Shown: one piece after another, positions 33,519 through 43,863 of the stretch | Layout: each line of letters starts with the position of its first letter | How positions within the stretch are numbered: position 1 is the first letter of the stretch | Assembly: GCA_905221605.1 (NCBI GenBank) | Contig: CAJNDS010002498.1 | Span: 310,001-374,000, forward strand | Direction of reading: 5' to 3' | DNA length: 64,000 bases | Source: Symbiodinium natans | Taxonomy: Eukaryota > Sar > Dinophyceae > Suessiales > Symbiodiniaceae | Translations under genes and position numbers: made by a program | The notes under the pieces: model-generated | Databases searched by the model: none | Seen by the model: the letters and a program-made list of their open reading frames with translations, nothing else | Told to the model about the DNA's origin: nothing

Positions 33519-33917
33519 GTGTGGAGAACGGTGCACTCCGCGCTGGCTGATGCAGTCCTCACTGCCAAGGCCTTTCTCAGAATCTTCGACGTTTTTAAAC
33601 TGTCATGCGGCATGGGGCAGATCGTTTCGGCTGCGGGAGGTGGGAATGTTTCTTCAGGTGGTGATCGCAATGACTTCCATCTTGCAAGACGCTCCTCCAT
33701 CGAAGCTGCGACCCAATGGCCCAATGGTACTTTGCATGACATCCAGGGCATCAGCTGCAGATACCCGATGGCTCGGCAAAGTTCAGTGGAGTCAGGTTGC
33801 CACCTCCGCCGCCCCTTCCGTGCCGATTGCGGCGGCGAGCGCCGCAGGCCTCGTCCGCGATTTTTGGGGGGACCTGAGCATGGTGGGGAGCACGTTCATG
33901 GTCATGAATGGTCATGA
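33519..33917 (+). CDS. Candidate coding frame, unknown protein
   Basis: After a GCTGAG acceptor the frame reads WRTVHSALADAVLTAKAFLR, IFDVFKLSCGMGQIVSAAGG and later DRNDFHLARRSSIEAATQWP, to a stop at 33917. A second frame from about 33658 to 33987 (WLGKVQWSQVATSAAPSVPI, ASAAGLVRDFWGDLSMVG) is equally protein-like, so the choice downstream of 33658 is open. No family was recognised. Confidence 0.38.
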   Translation: MWRTVHSALADAVLTAKAFLRIFDVFKLSCGMGQIVSAAGGGNVSSGGDRNDFHLARRSSIEAATQWPNGTLHDIQGISCRYPMARQSSVESGCHLRRPFRADCGGERRRPRPRFLGGPEHGGEHVHGHEWS

Positions 33918-34129
33918 GCATGTGCAACGACGTGAAGTCGCCGGTTCGAATGTTTTCGACACTTTTTTGGCCCCGGCGACAAGTTAGGATAGGCAGCCAC
34001 TCAAGGCTTTGAGAGACATGAGCTGGTTGCAGAAGGATCAAACAAAGGGATAGAAGGGCGAGTTCAGCATGCCGGCCAGACGAGTTGATTGCTTTGAAAG
34101 TATCCCCTACCTTTTCGGCTCCTTCGAAG

Positions 34130-34444
34130 GCTTTGAATGAACTCTCTTATGAGCAAGCCGTTGAACTTGTGTGCAGGGACCCGGCTGTCCTCCAGTGGTC
34201 ATTTCTCGCTAATTTTGCCTCTCCCGTTCTTGCAATGCCTTCTAGGTGTTGCCGTGTGCTTCTCAACATCACAAGCCCTTGCGTAGCCATAACTCTGGCG
34301 AGCTTGCAGAGGCTGCGGAAGACGAGTCTGACAGCCAAAGCCGCAAGCGGCGCTTGCCGCTGTCGTTCTCCGGCGAGTGAGACTTCCAAAAAGGTCTCAA
34401 CAGTCACAGTCACGCGCCATTGTAACGCCTTCACGGTTGCATGA
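34130..34444 (+). CDS. Candidate exons, unknown protein
   Basis: After TTCGAAG the frame reads ALNELSYEQAVELVCRDPAV, LQW. It may splice at TG|GTCATT to an exon at 34246 (after CTTCTAG), in phase, reading CRVLLNITSPCVAITLASLQ and RLRKTSLTAKAASGACRC. The first piece faintly resembles an mTERF-type helical repeat, which I do not claim. From 34246 another frame (GELAEAAEDESDSQSRKRRL, before GTGAGAC) is also strong, so this region is ambiguous. Confidence 0.35.
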   Translation, partial: ALNELSYEQAVELVCRDPAVLQWSFLANFASPVLAMPSRCCRVLLNITSPCVAITLASLQRLRKTSLTAKAASGACRCRSPASETSKKVSTVTVTRHCNAFTVA

Positions 34445-34687
34445 TGAAAGAATGAAGCACGAATCATGGTTGGAAGCTCTATGTGCGAACAAGGCGCACC
34501 CCGCGGGTCTCGAAAATGTGATGGGTGCATTGCCGTCACACCCGCTGTGGCCAGCAGCCTGAGCTTCATCTGGACTTGATGGGTATTTTGCAAGGCATCA
34601 CGTATCGGACATATCGGGCTCAGGCAAGTGCTGCCACTGGAGGATGTAGAGGCGGACCAAATGATGCGGCTGTCGATTCAGACTAAG

Positions 34688-34793
34688 ATGTTTGGGTCGA
34701 GGAGCCGGCACCGTTGCAGTGCCGGAAAAAGAAGTATCAGAAGAAAGGCCGCGCAAAAATGGGCTGGGTGGTCAGCTTGGCGCGCAAGATGTG
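34688..34793 (+). CDS. Candidate basic exon, unknown protein
   Basis: After CTAAG the frame reads VWVEEPAPLQCRKKKYQKKG, RAKMGWVVSLARKMCFLDSG and HLQA before a TGA. A second frame across 34628-34760 (LPLEDVEADQMMRLSIQTKM) is also protein-like and overlaps it, so only one can be right in each part. Confidence 0.33.
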
Positions 34794-35329
34794 CTTCCTC
34801 GACAGTGGTCACTTGCAAGCTTGAACGGCCTCATGGTGATGTCTCGATGAGGTCAGTTCCAAATCATCACGAAGAGTCGCAAGAAAAGGTGGGTGGGCCG
34901 CGTTGTTTTCCAGTGGCTTGTTTCATGGCCAGTGAGCACTGCTCGCATCGTTTCATGCAACCAATCGTGATTATTTCAGCTCTTTGGTGTCTCTGGCCAG
35001 GCACTTTGCACTGAGCCTGTGCCGCGCTGCAACCCGCACAAGAGTGATCCAATGCGCTGGTCACAAGCGTGCCGGCATCAAAGCGTAGCACATCACCCAT
35101 GACGCTGCAGTCTGCACAGCCATCTTGTGGGTGCCACCAAGGTCCTCCTCCCCCTATTCCATGTCAGGATGTGTGTTGTAAGCATAGAAGTGACAAACAA
35201 TCGCCCCCCCAACTCCTCTTGCGGGATACCGACATTAAATGCACGCATGCTGTCTCTGCATTCCGTAGCTGGCTTGGCCCTGGCGAGATGTCAAATTAGG
35301 CAGTAGTGAGGGGCTTCGGACGACGGACG

Positions 35330-37181
35330 ATGGCTTTGACTATTGCATCCTCCCCAATCCTTGCAAGAGGACTGGTTGCACAGCCAGTGGTTCATCGAGG
35401 GAGTGAATCGCACAGATACGTCGTGGCAGAGAAGCCCCAGCAAAGGTACCGAGTAGCAACTGGCGGAGCTCTGGTATTAGGTGCAGGTTTCTGCAGGTCT
35501 CAGGCCCGAAAGGGCAAACGATGTCGCCTCCAAGCAAGCTTGAAAGAGCCGGCCGAGCAGGCTGCTGCTCCGGACGGTGAGCCGGATCGTTTGGTAAGAT
35601 ACTTGGGTGGAAACGTTTCAGTTCGTGCAATTTCTGCTACAGATCTGGTGCAGAAGGTAACAGGTATGCACGCTTGCTCTCCAATGGCCTCCATTGCGCT
35701 AGGCCGCTTGGCTTGAACATGCCTCAAGTGCTGGTGCAAGTTTCACATCCCGCCTGTTTGTGAAGTTTTGTTTTTGCAATTACAGACTCTACTCTGACTG
35801 GCTACGTGTATCATATGAGGTCGGTCGCTTATGGCCACAGCACTGCTTGCAAATGGCAGAGACGAGGGCGAGAGCCTGCAGATGCGGATACAAGGAGCTG
35901 GCCCAATCGGGACGATAATTACGGAGGCATCTTCAGCTTTGACTTGCCGGGGTATGGTTGGGTACCCAAGTGCAGACGCTGCCTCTGTGCCGGAGCTCGT
36001 TGGGATGAGCCAGGCGGCCACACTCCGCCTTACCCGGACGCATCCGTTTTGGAAGAGGCCTTACACGGGCACCATTGCCCTGAGGTGTGGTGAGATTGCC
36101 GAGGATGTGGTGCAGTATCTGGCCATGAGTGAACAGACTCCCGCCTCGATGGGCCTCAGCGTGGAATGGGATGCGGAGGCACAAAAGTCAAAGTCCTTTA
36201 AAGTTACTTTAAAGTCCACGTTAAAGTCTACTAAGAGTCTACCATGCTGTTGCATTCGCAAGAAGTTTGCGGGCAAGAGCTGGCAAGCTGGAAGTCCTGG
36301 AAGGCAGGGCGTGTCAAATCTGCAGAAGGCTGGCTGGTCACCCTGCTACCAGGTGCCTTGTGCTGTTTTTGTTGAGAAATGTTTCCTCGCTCGCAAACGC
36401 CTAAAGCCTCAGCCGATGATGCCCTGGTAAGGTTGGGAGGAAACGGAAGTTGCTGTCGTTGAGGCAGGTGACAGCGTGAGTCACAGTACGAGTTGCAGTC
36501 GAACCGCAGAAGCTGATAGCTGAGACATACTGAGACCAACATCAAAACCTTTCCCAACATGGACTCAAATGGCTCCTCACGTCCGGATGCATGAAGCTCA
36601 ACAAGCTCACTTTGCCCATGTCTTTGGTTGAAAGACGTTGAAAGCTCGCCAAGGCCATCTGCCAGCACATGATGCGAGAGCTTCGTGGTGAGTTTCAAGC
36701 TGAGCAGACACCAACCTTCAGCTGCAAGTGCTCCAAGTCACGGCCTCGCCCTCAGATGCCCTAAGCCACCGTCAGCTCTGGGTGCTCTGGGACCTGGCTG
36801 ACTGACTGGCTTTTGCAGGCTGGCGACGGCCGTGATGATGCTCGGAAAGGAAGAGGCCAGGATGCGGACCTGCGCTTGGGATTTCGGCCCCCTGGAAGCA
36901 ACCAGGTGCTCAACATCCTCAAGAACGAGGACTTGCGTGCTGCAGTGATCGGCAGCGACTTGAAAAGGAGGGATGAAGGGTTGAAACGGTCGCATCCTCG
37001 TGAGGAGATCGTGGAGGCCAAGTGTGATTGGTGCGGCACTCCTATGACGCTGACTCCCAAAGAAGCTGACACCCAAGCTCCACCGCAGTGCGCGCATCTC
37101 TTGTTTTTATCTGCCCTTGCGATGCTTGCTGGATCCTTGTGGGTTTGTGCATCCAGCCGAGCCGCTGCATCAAGCTCATGA
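35330..37181 (+). CDS. hslO: Hsp33 redox-regulated chaperone (HslO), organelle-type
   Basis: Hsp33 is a holdase activated by oxidation of a four-cysteine zinc centre. Exons: 35330-35702 (presequence-like start MALTIASSPILARGLVAQPV; DRLVRYLGGNVSVRAISATD; HACSPMASIALG), 35820-36178 (RSLMATALLANGRDEGESLQ; PYTGTIALRCGEIAEDVVQY), 36304-36352 (AGRVKSAEGWLVTLLP), about 36407-36426, 36645-36742 (CQHMMRELRGEF; CKCSKS), 36819-36855 (LATAVMMLGKEE) and 37005-37181 (EIVEAKCDWCGTPM). The CxC and CxxC pairs of the zinc centre are both present. Most joins are phase-consistent, and four donors are GC. Only 22 residues separate the pairs, against about 30 in bacteria, so a micro-exon near 36920-36950 may be missing. 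A piece near 36530-36590 (ETNIKTFPNM) may also be an exon. The basic N-terminus suggests plastid or mitochondrial import. Confidence 0.88.
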
Positions 37182-37353
37182 CCTAAAGCCATGAACAGCA
37201 ACACAAGCTCCGAAGGACGAGGGGGCAGCCGACCCACCATCACCTGACCACGTGAAGACAAAGTCGTGCAGAGTCCAGAACTTGAGAGTCCAGAGCAGCT
37301 GACACATCTGACACCTTGGACACATCCGGCACAATTGACACAAATTGGACACA

Positions 37354-37545
37354 ATGGCTCGCGAAGACTTGGCCAACACTCCCGCAGAGCGGGCCAGAGC
37401 AGCTGTTCCCAGGCTAGCGGAGGAAGACCTTGCCGCAGCCAAGGACGGGTGGGCGACAGTGATTTTTCGCATGATCTATCTGTCATGCGGGTGTGTAGTT
37501 CGAAGTTCCAAGTTCTAGGCTCTACGTCATTCTACGTCAAGTTAA
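37354..37545 (+). other. Possible 5' exon of the KMO gene plus intron
   Basis: An ATG at 37354 starts MAREDLANTPAERARAAVPR, LAEEDLAAAKDG, a protein-like acidic leader with a possible donor near 37408-37416. The KMO frame downstream is closed by stops until 37546, so an intron must lie between. The splice phase was not resolved, so the link is tentative. Confidence 0.35.
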
Positions 37546-37567
37546 AGCTGTCAGGAGACCTCCGTAG

Positions 37568-38832
37568 GAGGCCAGGGACACGTCATCATCATTGGAGCTG
37601 GCCTGGTGGGCTCATTGTGTGCTGTGGTCCTGTTGCAGAAGGGCTTCAAGGTGCATTTGTATGAGCGTTACCAAGACATCCGATCTATACCCAGTGCTGG
37701 GAGATCCATTAACTTGAGTGTTACGAGCCGCGGGCTCCGAGCCATCAAAGCTCTGGGCGGAACTCTCTATGACGATATCATCTCTAATCTCACTACCAAA
37801 GTTATGGGCCGGATTATTCACACTGACGAGAAGGTCATTTTCCAACGGTATGGAAAAGATGACACAGAGCACAATTACTCCGTCTCGCGATTGGATCTAA
37901 ACAAGTTCCTGCTGAATGCAGCTGCTGATGCCGGTGCAGATCTTCACTTTGACCACGCCCTGTTAGAAAGCTCTGATTTCTTGACAGAGGGCAGCGTTGG
38001 AAGTTGCTTGCACTTCAAGCAGGGAGGTGGAAGTTTCTTGAAGGTCCACGCAGACTGCCCAGTGGTTGCTTGCGATGGTGCAGGTTCTCGAGTTCGGTAT
38101 GCGCTGCGGCGGTGTGGCCTTACAGAGTTTACGGAGGACCTCCTGACCCGAGGGTACAAAGAGGTGCTTTTTCCCAAGCCGGAGGTAGGCAAAGAATTCG
38201 GAGCCACCGGTGAGCATGGCGAAGCATGCGATGGCCGGCTAGGTCTGCACATTTGGCCGCGAGGTGACCACATGCTAATGGCCTTGGCAAATCGAGACGG
38301 ATCCTTCACTGGCACCATCTATATGGACAATGAGGGAGAGGAGGCTTTTGCAGCTTTCACAGACACACCCGAGGGCCGAGCCAAATGCTCGCAGTTCTGT
38401 GAGAAGTACTATTCGGACGCGATCCCTCATGTCGGTGGTCTGGACAGCCTGGTAAATCAGATCGTCCGGAATCCAACTGGCATCCTAGGAACTGTTCGGG
38501 CAACCAAGTGGGCATCACAGGGCAAGGTGCTGCTCATCGGCGACTCCTGCCATGCTATGGTGCCTTTCTTCGGCCAGGGGTGCAATTGCGGCTTTGAGGA
38601 CACATTGTGGCTCAACAAGCTCATCGACCAGTATTGCTGCGACGGTGGCAAGGTCTCTGTGGAGAAGTGCACCGGAGAAAATTTCGCGGCCTGTTTTGCG
38701 GCTGTGGAGGCAGAAAGAAAGCCAAGCGCAGATGCGATATGCGAGATGGCTCTTGAAAATTTCCTGGAGATGAGAGATAAGACTGGCGATGTGAAGTTTC
38801 AAGTTGCTCGCCTTAACTCTCTGACGACCCCT
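37568..38832 (+). CDS. KMO: Kynurenine 3-monooxygenase, C-terminus missing
   Basis: KMO is an FAD- and NADPH-dependent hydroxylase that turns kynurenine into 3-hydroxykynurenine. One long exon gives about 420 residues. It has the FAD-binding GxGxxG (HVIIIGAGLVGSLCAVVLLQ), the family signature GRSINLSVTSRGLRAI, a middle DG motif (VVACDGAGSRVRYALRR), the second FAD motif GDSCHAMVPFFGQGCNCGFE and the helix MALENFLEMRDKTGDVKF. Where the family usually has GQGMNAGFED, this protein has two cysteines (GQGCNCGFED). The exon ends near 38832 at a GT inside a (TA)n tract. The usual last ~70-100 residues, including the C-terminal membrane segment, were not found downstream. They may lie in an unrecognised exon, or the gene may be truncated. 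Confidence 0.93.
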
Positions 38833-38895
38833 GTACATATATATATATATACACATATGTATATACCTATATACATACACTGCTATTTATAGATA
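38833..38895. repeat. (TA)n/(CATA)n microsatellite
   Basis: An AT-rich simple repeat directly follows the last recognisable KMO codons. It encodes a meaningless HIYIYTHMYIPIYIH tail if read through. Confidence 0.9.
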
Positions 38896-39474
38896 ATTTA
38901 TGCTAGCGTAGACCCCATTGCAAGCAGTGAGAGACCACATGGGGACACGAAGAGCCTGTCAATCTCTCCGGACACGAGGAACACGATGACGAGCAGCCCA
39001 GCAGCAGAGCACGAAGAGACTAGCATGCCAGGAGATCGCCAGGAGAGCAGCAGGAGCCCAGCACCAGATCACCAGCAGACCACCAGGAGACGTCTTATCC
39101 AGCCACCTTATCAATCATGAGAATGCAGCCTCAGGTTAAAACGACAACAGTTTTGTGCGTTTCGCGCACCCAGACGTCCAACAGCGACGACAGTTCCGAA
39201 GATGGCGACATCGATGCTTGCGGTGCTTAGGCGGGAGCGCGTTTCCAACATCGCAAGTGGAGTTGCAAATCCTCTTAGTCTGGCCACGTGCAGCGAACCC
39301 ATCCAGCGGCCTAAAATGCCGCGCGCCTGCCACGAAGCCAAAAGCATATGATTTGCGATGTTTAAGGGCTCGACAAATGTAAGTCCGCACGTCGAAAAAG
39401 TGCGATTGCGCTCAAAAAGTGACTCAATCCAACACTCGTTTACCCTTACGTAAGCCCCCCTAGAGGAATGTATA
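38896..39474. other. No supported gene
   Basis: Contains a purine-rich AGCAGGAGCCCAGCA-type stretch (38990-39100) and a 49-codon ATG frame at about 39199-39348 (MATSMLAVLRRERVSNIASG), which I cannot support as a gene. Confidence 0.35.
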
Positions 39475-39699
39475 TATAATAATATATGTGTGTATATATA
39501 TATATATGTATATATAGGTGTCTATGTATGTGTATATATGTGCATATATGTGTATATATGTGTACATATGCGTATATACGTGTATATATGTGTATATATG
39601 TGTATACATGTGTATACATGTGTATATATGTGTGTATATGTGTATAGATGTGTATGTACCCGTGTAGGTATATGTGTATGTGCATTATATATATATAAT

Positions 39700-39731
<32 letters not shown>

Positions 39732-39787
39732 CACACATGTATGTGTATTTTGCATCTGCACATACGTATATGCACACACACACACAC
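39475..39787. repeat. TGTATATA-type AT/TG minisatellite
   Basis: Units of ATATGTGTAT and related words run for about 300 bp. Tyr/Ile/Val-rich frames on both strands are artefacts. Confidence 0.9.
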
Positions 39788-40075
39788 TTTTTCCATCTAC
39801 TGGTGTAGTGGTTTCTTGTAGCCTCGCATCAAGCGTGGCGGCGCCGCAAATAGAGCGTCAAGGATTGCCGGACCCTCACGGCACGCGCAGGTCCGCGGTG
39901 CCCGCCGGGACGAGGGCTCTCTCGCTCGAGTTGAGGAGTTATTCGCGTTTCGAGGCAATCGTGCTCTCGCCTAGGTCCTGAAATTTTGGGGGCTCCCGAA
40001 ACGTTGTTTTCATTGGCAGGCGCAGCACGTTCGGCTCCTCCAAGTATCGGCTGTCGTGCTATCGTGTTTTGCGGC

Positions 40076-40345
40076 AAGCTATTGGGGATCCACGATTCGC
40101 AGGTTCGAGGCAGCAAGCTATTGGGGATCCACCATTCGGAGGTTCCGGCAGGGTTGCTCTGAGAGCTCCAGTGGCGCAAGTCGACTTTCGCAGTGCAAAC
40201 GTAGTATGCGGAGGACGTCTGTAGCTTTGGTGGCTGGAAAGGTCGGCGTTTGTAGCGCACTCGATGTGGAGGACGTCCAGAGCTGCAGTAGCTGAAAAAT
40301 CGTCTTTTGCAGTACTAAGTAGTACGCGGTGGACGTCTGGAGCTG
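40076..40345. repeat. Tandem repeats of ~33 and ~65 bp
   Basis: CAAGCTATTGGGGATCCAC plus ATTCG occurs twice (40076, 40109). It is followed by three imperfect ~65-bp units with the core GTGGA(C/G)GTC(T/C)(G/A)(T/G)AGCT and the flank TTTGCAGT. Confidence 0.75.
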
Positions 40346-41003
40346 AAGTGGCTGCCTGTACATAATGCGTGGTCCTTTGGTGTTTAGAGTCTACGCTGGC
40401 ATAAATCTGTTTGTTTGAGGTGCTGAAGAAAGTCGAGAACCGGTTGGAGAACATGTTTCCAGACAAGTTCCGAAGTCGGTATGCCATGGTATGCTATGGT
40501 GGAGCAGCTCGGCATACTGTGAGCTCCTGCCTGAAAAAATCGCTTTCCTGCATAAAATAGGATGCATGGGCTCCATTTGGTCACATCATTTCACATCTGC
40601 TTTTGATGGATGCCGCTTCTGATCGTCAAAGCTTAGACTCTACTGCTGCGTACCCTTGCATGTCCAGATTGGATGTGGCCAAGTGGCCCCCTTGACCAAT
40701 GCATGACTCGCGGGTTCACGGTCAAATTTGTTCAGTCCATACAGGTCTGACGGTCAAAAATCGAGGCGGTGATTCAGATTGCTGTTGTGGTTGCCACTGC
40801 TGTTCTCGTTGTCCCATGCTGTTGAGCTTTCCATGAAGCTTAGTGTTGTGGGGTGGTGGCTAAGTGTGATGACGACATGTTGCCTTGTTGGAAGCCTTGA
40901 CGCTGCGTGTCGCGCACATGACGCCTTGTTGCTTTTGCACCTGCTTCTGTTTTTGTTTAAAGTGCTTGTGAAGGCCTTTGCTAAAGGAATCGACTGAGCT
41001 GAG
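40346..41003. other. No supported gene
   Basis: Short frames only; nothing recognised. Confidence 0.4.
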
Positions 41004-41281
41004 GAGGGCAATGTCTCCTACGCGAATGCCAAGGACCTCGGGGTTGTTCAAGCGAGTATCCTTGAGAAGCTGTTCCTTGGCGATAAAGAAATTCCTCTGT
41101 ACTTCGCCAAAGATGCGCAATGGCATTCTGTGAGTAGAGCATTCAACACAAGCTCTGCAAGCCAATGAGATTTCACGACTTAGGTGGGAAACCTTCGGTG
41201 GCATATCGGCCGAGCAAGTCAATTCAATCGAGCTTGGTGACGCAGAGGCGCTGATTGATCGGTTCCTCGTTCAGGGCAAAG
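41004..41281 (+). CDS. Two phase-matched exons of an unknown protein
   Basis: Exon 41004-41122 follows AGCTGAG and reads EGNVSYANAKDLGVVQASIL, EKLFLGDKEIPLYFAKDAQ. It ends in phase 2 at CAATG|GC. Exon 41184-41281 follows GACTTAG, completes a Trp codon and reads WETFGGISAEQVNSIELGDA, EALIDRFLVQGK, ending AAAG|GTTAAC. The phase match and the protein-like frames make this pair convincing. The intron is 61 bp, GC-AG. Flanking exons were not found. No family was recognised. Confidence 0.55.
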
Positions 41282-42205
41282 GTTAACTAAGAGCATAGTA
41301 AGCATAAAGCTAGCTAGCGGCAATTAGGCTTGAATTTCGTAGGTCTGCTTCAGAAGGGATTGGGGGCTCCCTTGGCAAGCCTTGTTTGGCAATGGCAAGC
41401 AGTGTTGTTTTTTTTAAGTTTTGGTCGCTTAGAACCTGCGCTACTCAGCACCAGAAAGCAGAAGGCTTAAAGCCTTGGGGTAGTGCTTGGGCTTCAGGAC
41501 AGGTTTGACTTTGGGGGTGTGTACTTTTGGCAGACACTCCTTGGGTTTAGAGCCTGTCGTACAGATTCTAGGGTCAACGACCCCAAGCCAGGTAGCTACT
41601 AATACCACATAATACCACAAAACCCTTTTGCCATCTCGAAAAGCAAGTGGGTTGCAACACCTTGAGAGTTCCCGTAATCGGACGATCCTTGGTCCAGTGA
41701 CGTTTGATTTTGTTGGACAGTTTTACTGTTGGCCAAGTGGCGAGAACAAGTCTGGTTTCGAGTTGGGCAAGTGTCTGACGTAAGCGGCTGTGGGTCTGGC
41801 CTCGTCACCTTGAGCATCCCCAGATCTTTTGGGAAGCGAGGCCAAGAGCAACATGCCCCAAACCACCCCGGAAGAATGAGGCCTGGGGGTACAGAGTTCG
41901 GGGATGTTCGGGAGTTGTTGGGTGGACCGTTTCGGACCGGAGCGCGCGCACGATTCTTTTGGGCATTCAAGCTCAGGCTTCTGGTGCCAAAGCAGAAGGA
42001 GCTTGGAATTGATCTCTCAACCGTGAAGCACTGATGACCTTCAAGCACTCTGTAGCCTTTTCGCAACTCGAGTTTTCGAGCTCCACCCGCGAGCATTCGA
42101 GGGGCCTCGTACATGCCTGAATGCCAGCATGCCTGTCGCTTGGCAAGGCCTGCGTGGCATGGCTGCGCACCGTTGTGGTGTTGATATGCTTCCCTGCTGG
42201 TCAGA
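41282..42205 (+). other. Stretch with a weak coding frame
   Basis: A + frame at 41729-42034 (ELLGGPFRTGARARFFWAFK, ending KELGIDLSTVKH and stop) could include a terminal exon. A 250-residue minus-strand frame over the same bases looks like its shadow. Confidence 0.3.
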
Positions 42206-42388
42206 AAAAAGGTCCATCCACTGCATGGCTTTGGCAAGCACGTTCCAGAAGACAATCGCACGGCTCTACTTGGAGAGTCTGTCTCCGCTGATTGTGATCT
42301 TGAGGTTATGGCACATCTGGAGAGTGAGAAGGGGCAGGAAGCCGTTGCCACCCGTCACCTCCCTGGATGTTCTTCTGCAGCGCAATAG
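42206..42388 (+). CDS. Candidate terminal exon, unknown protein
   Basis: After TGGTCAG the frame reads KKVHPLHGFGKHVPEDNRTA, LLGESVSADCDLEVMAHLES and EKGQEAVATRHLPGCSSAAQ, then TAG. An internal GAG|GTTATG could be a donor, in which case the exon stops at about 42303. No family was recognised. Confidence 0.42.
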   Translation, partial: KKVHPLHGFGKHVPEDNRTALLGESVSADCDLEVMAHLESEKGQEAVATRHLPGCSSAAQ

Positions 42389-43541
42389 TTGCTTGCCACA
42401 TTGGATCGAATTCTGAGGTAGCTATTCGCCGCGTCGTGTGCCTAATGGAAGTGGGCTCGCAGTTCTTTGAACGAAGCGTTCCGCAATTTGTCCCAAGTTC
42501 ACTTTGCACTGAATTTCTGAGCTGCTGTGGCTAAACGGTCAACGCTGTGGCAGAGCTGCAGGTCAACTCAAGCTCAAGGAGGAACCAATGCGCGTCTGCC
42601 CACTTGAAGCAGCACATGGCATGTCAAGGGCTCCTGAGATTTTTTTCATCTGACCTCAGGAGGAAATGAAGGCAATGCCTGCGAGTGGACAAGCTGACTG
42701 GAGCTGATTGCACGGCAACGTGCAGCGCTCACGCCAGGGTGCAGTCCAGAGCCAGAGAGAGCCAAGTTTTCGACAGCCCCATCCGGTCAGGAGCTGCCAT
42801 TTTCGGTAGGGAAGGCCCCGTGCCACTACCATCCACTCACTGAATTGACCAGAAAAGAATGCTCTCGGTGCTTGAAGCTGTCAGAAGCTTTGGCGGGCAG
42901 GCTCGCCGGCCTCCAAGCCATGTCTGCAAACCTGTGTGCATTGTGTGCCTTCGAGCTCATCCGAGCTTCAAGCTGCTGGCACGGCAAGACATGGTATCAT
43001 ATGGCATGGCCGAGCAAGTTTCCCGATGTTGAAAGACATGTGTTTTGTTTTCTTGTTTGTGAGTTACGGCAGTGGTTCAATAATCATGTGCTGCAGTCAG
43101 CAACAACTCCTCAAGGTAAGTCGGGTCAGAAAGGACTATCATTGCAGATTGATTCTTCTGCAAGTGGCGTGACACGCCCACAGAAAGCAACTGACTGCCA
43201 TGCCACAAGTCCTGCAGCCTTGCGTCGAAACATGCCGAAGGCGGATCGCTGCAGTTGTTGTCAGCAGCCTGTCATATGCTGTTACAATATGCTGTCATCT
43301 CATCTCAAATCTCTGTCCACCTGTTTCACGTTTTGATGCGAGTGAAACCTGCGTGCAAGCATGTTAGTATGCTTGCCAGGCAGCCGTACTACCAGAGTTA
43401 CCAGAGTGGTTGTGCCGCTCCTTGTGCTCCTTGTGTTCGGTCAGCTGTGGCACACGCGCAGTACATACAGGCGCACGCAGGGCACATGTATTTGTTACTC
43501 GATTAATGGGAGGGCCGTGTAGCTCATGAACACTTGGAGAC
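42389..43541. other. Weak coding signals only
   Basis: Around 42860-42990 two overlapping + frames are protein-like (LKLSEALAGRLAGLQAMSAN; SVLEAVRSFGGQARRPPSHV). No splice pairing was possible. Confidence 0.3.
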
Positions 43542-43863
43542 ATGCACTGGCCGAATGCAGGTTGGCCAGCAAGACCGGACAAAGCTCCGGTTTTCAAACG
43601 CCATGCCCATGTCCTCAGCAGAAGTCAGGTGCCGTTTGGGGAGTGCTGTCATGCGGCACTGAAAGTTTGCCCTCGGCAATGCCATGGCCTGTCGTCCGAA
43701 GCACTGTGTACACTGCGCAACCGTGTGGCAGGCCTGCGCCAACCTTCTCATGTAGCGTTGCCGTGCCGCCTGGAGCGACAGTGCAGGATCCCCAGACTCC
43801 AGAGCGGCATTGACGTCATTGGCTTGAAACGGTTGGAAGTGGATGTCGATATCTGCAGACGAT
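43542..43863 (+). CDS. Candidate Cys-rich exon, unknown protein
   Basis: The frame reads HVLSRSQVPFGECCHAALKV, CPRQCHGLSSEALCTLRNRV and SGIDVIGLKRLEVDVDICRR, ending at a consensus GTGAGT donor (43864). The ATG of MHWPNAGW (43542) may or may not be the start. No family was recognised. Confidence 0.4.

Noticed and set aside
33880-33970. GGTTCGAAT followed by a T-run, like a tRNA B box and terminator
   Set aside because: The T-stem does not pair and no D or anticodon arm precedes it; the region lies in open coding frames.
36761-37486. A 241-residue minus-strand frame
   Set aside because: It overlaps the last Hsp33 exons and the KMO 5' region, which are supported on the + strand by family motifs.
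41599-42351. A 250-residue minus-strand frame
   Set aside because: It overlaps a + strand exon with better splice signals and has no recognisable motif.
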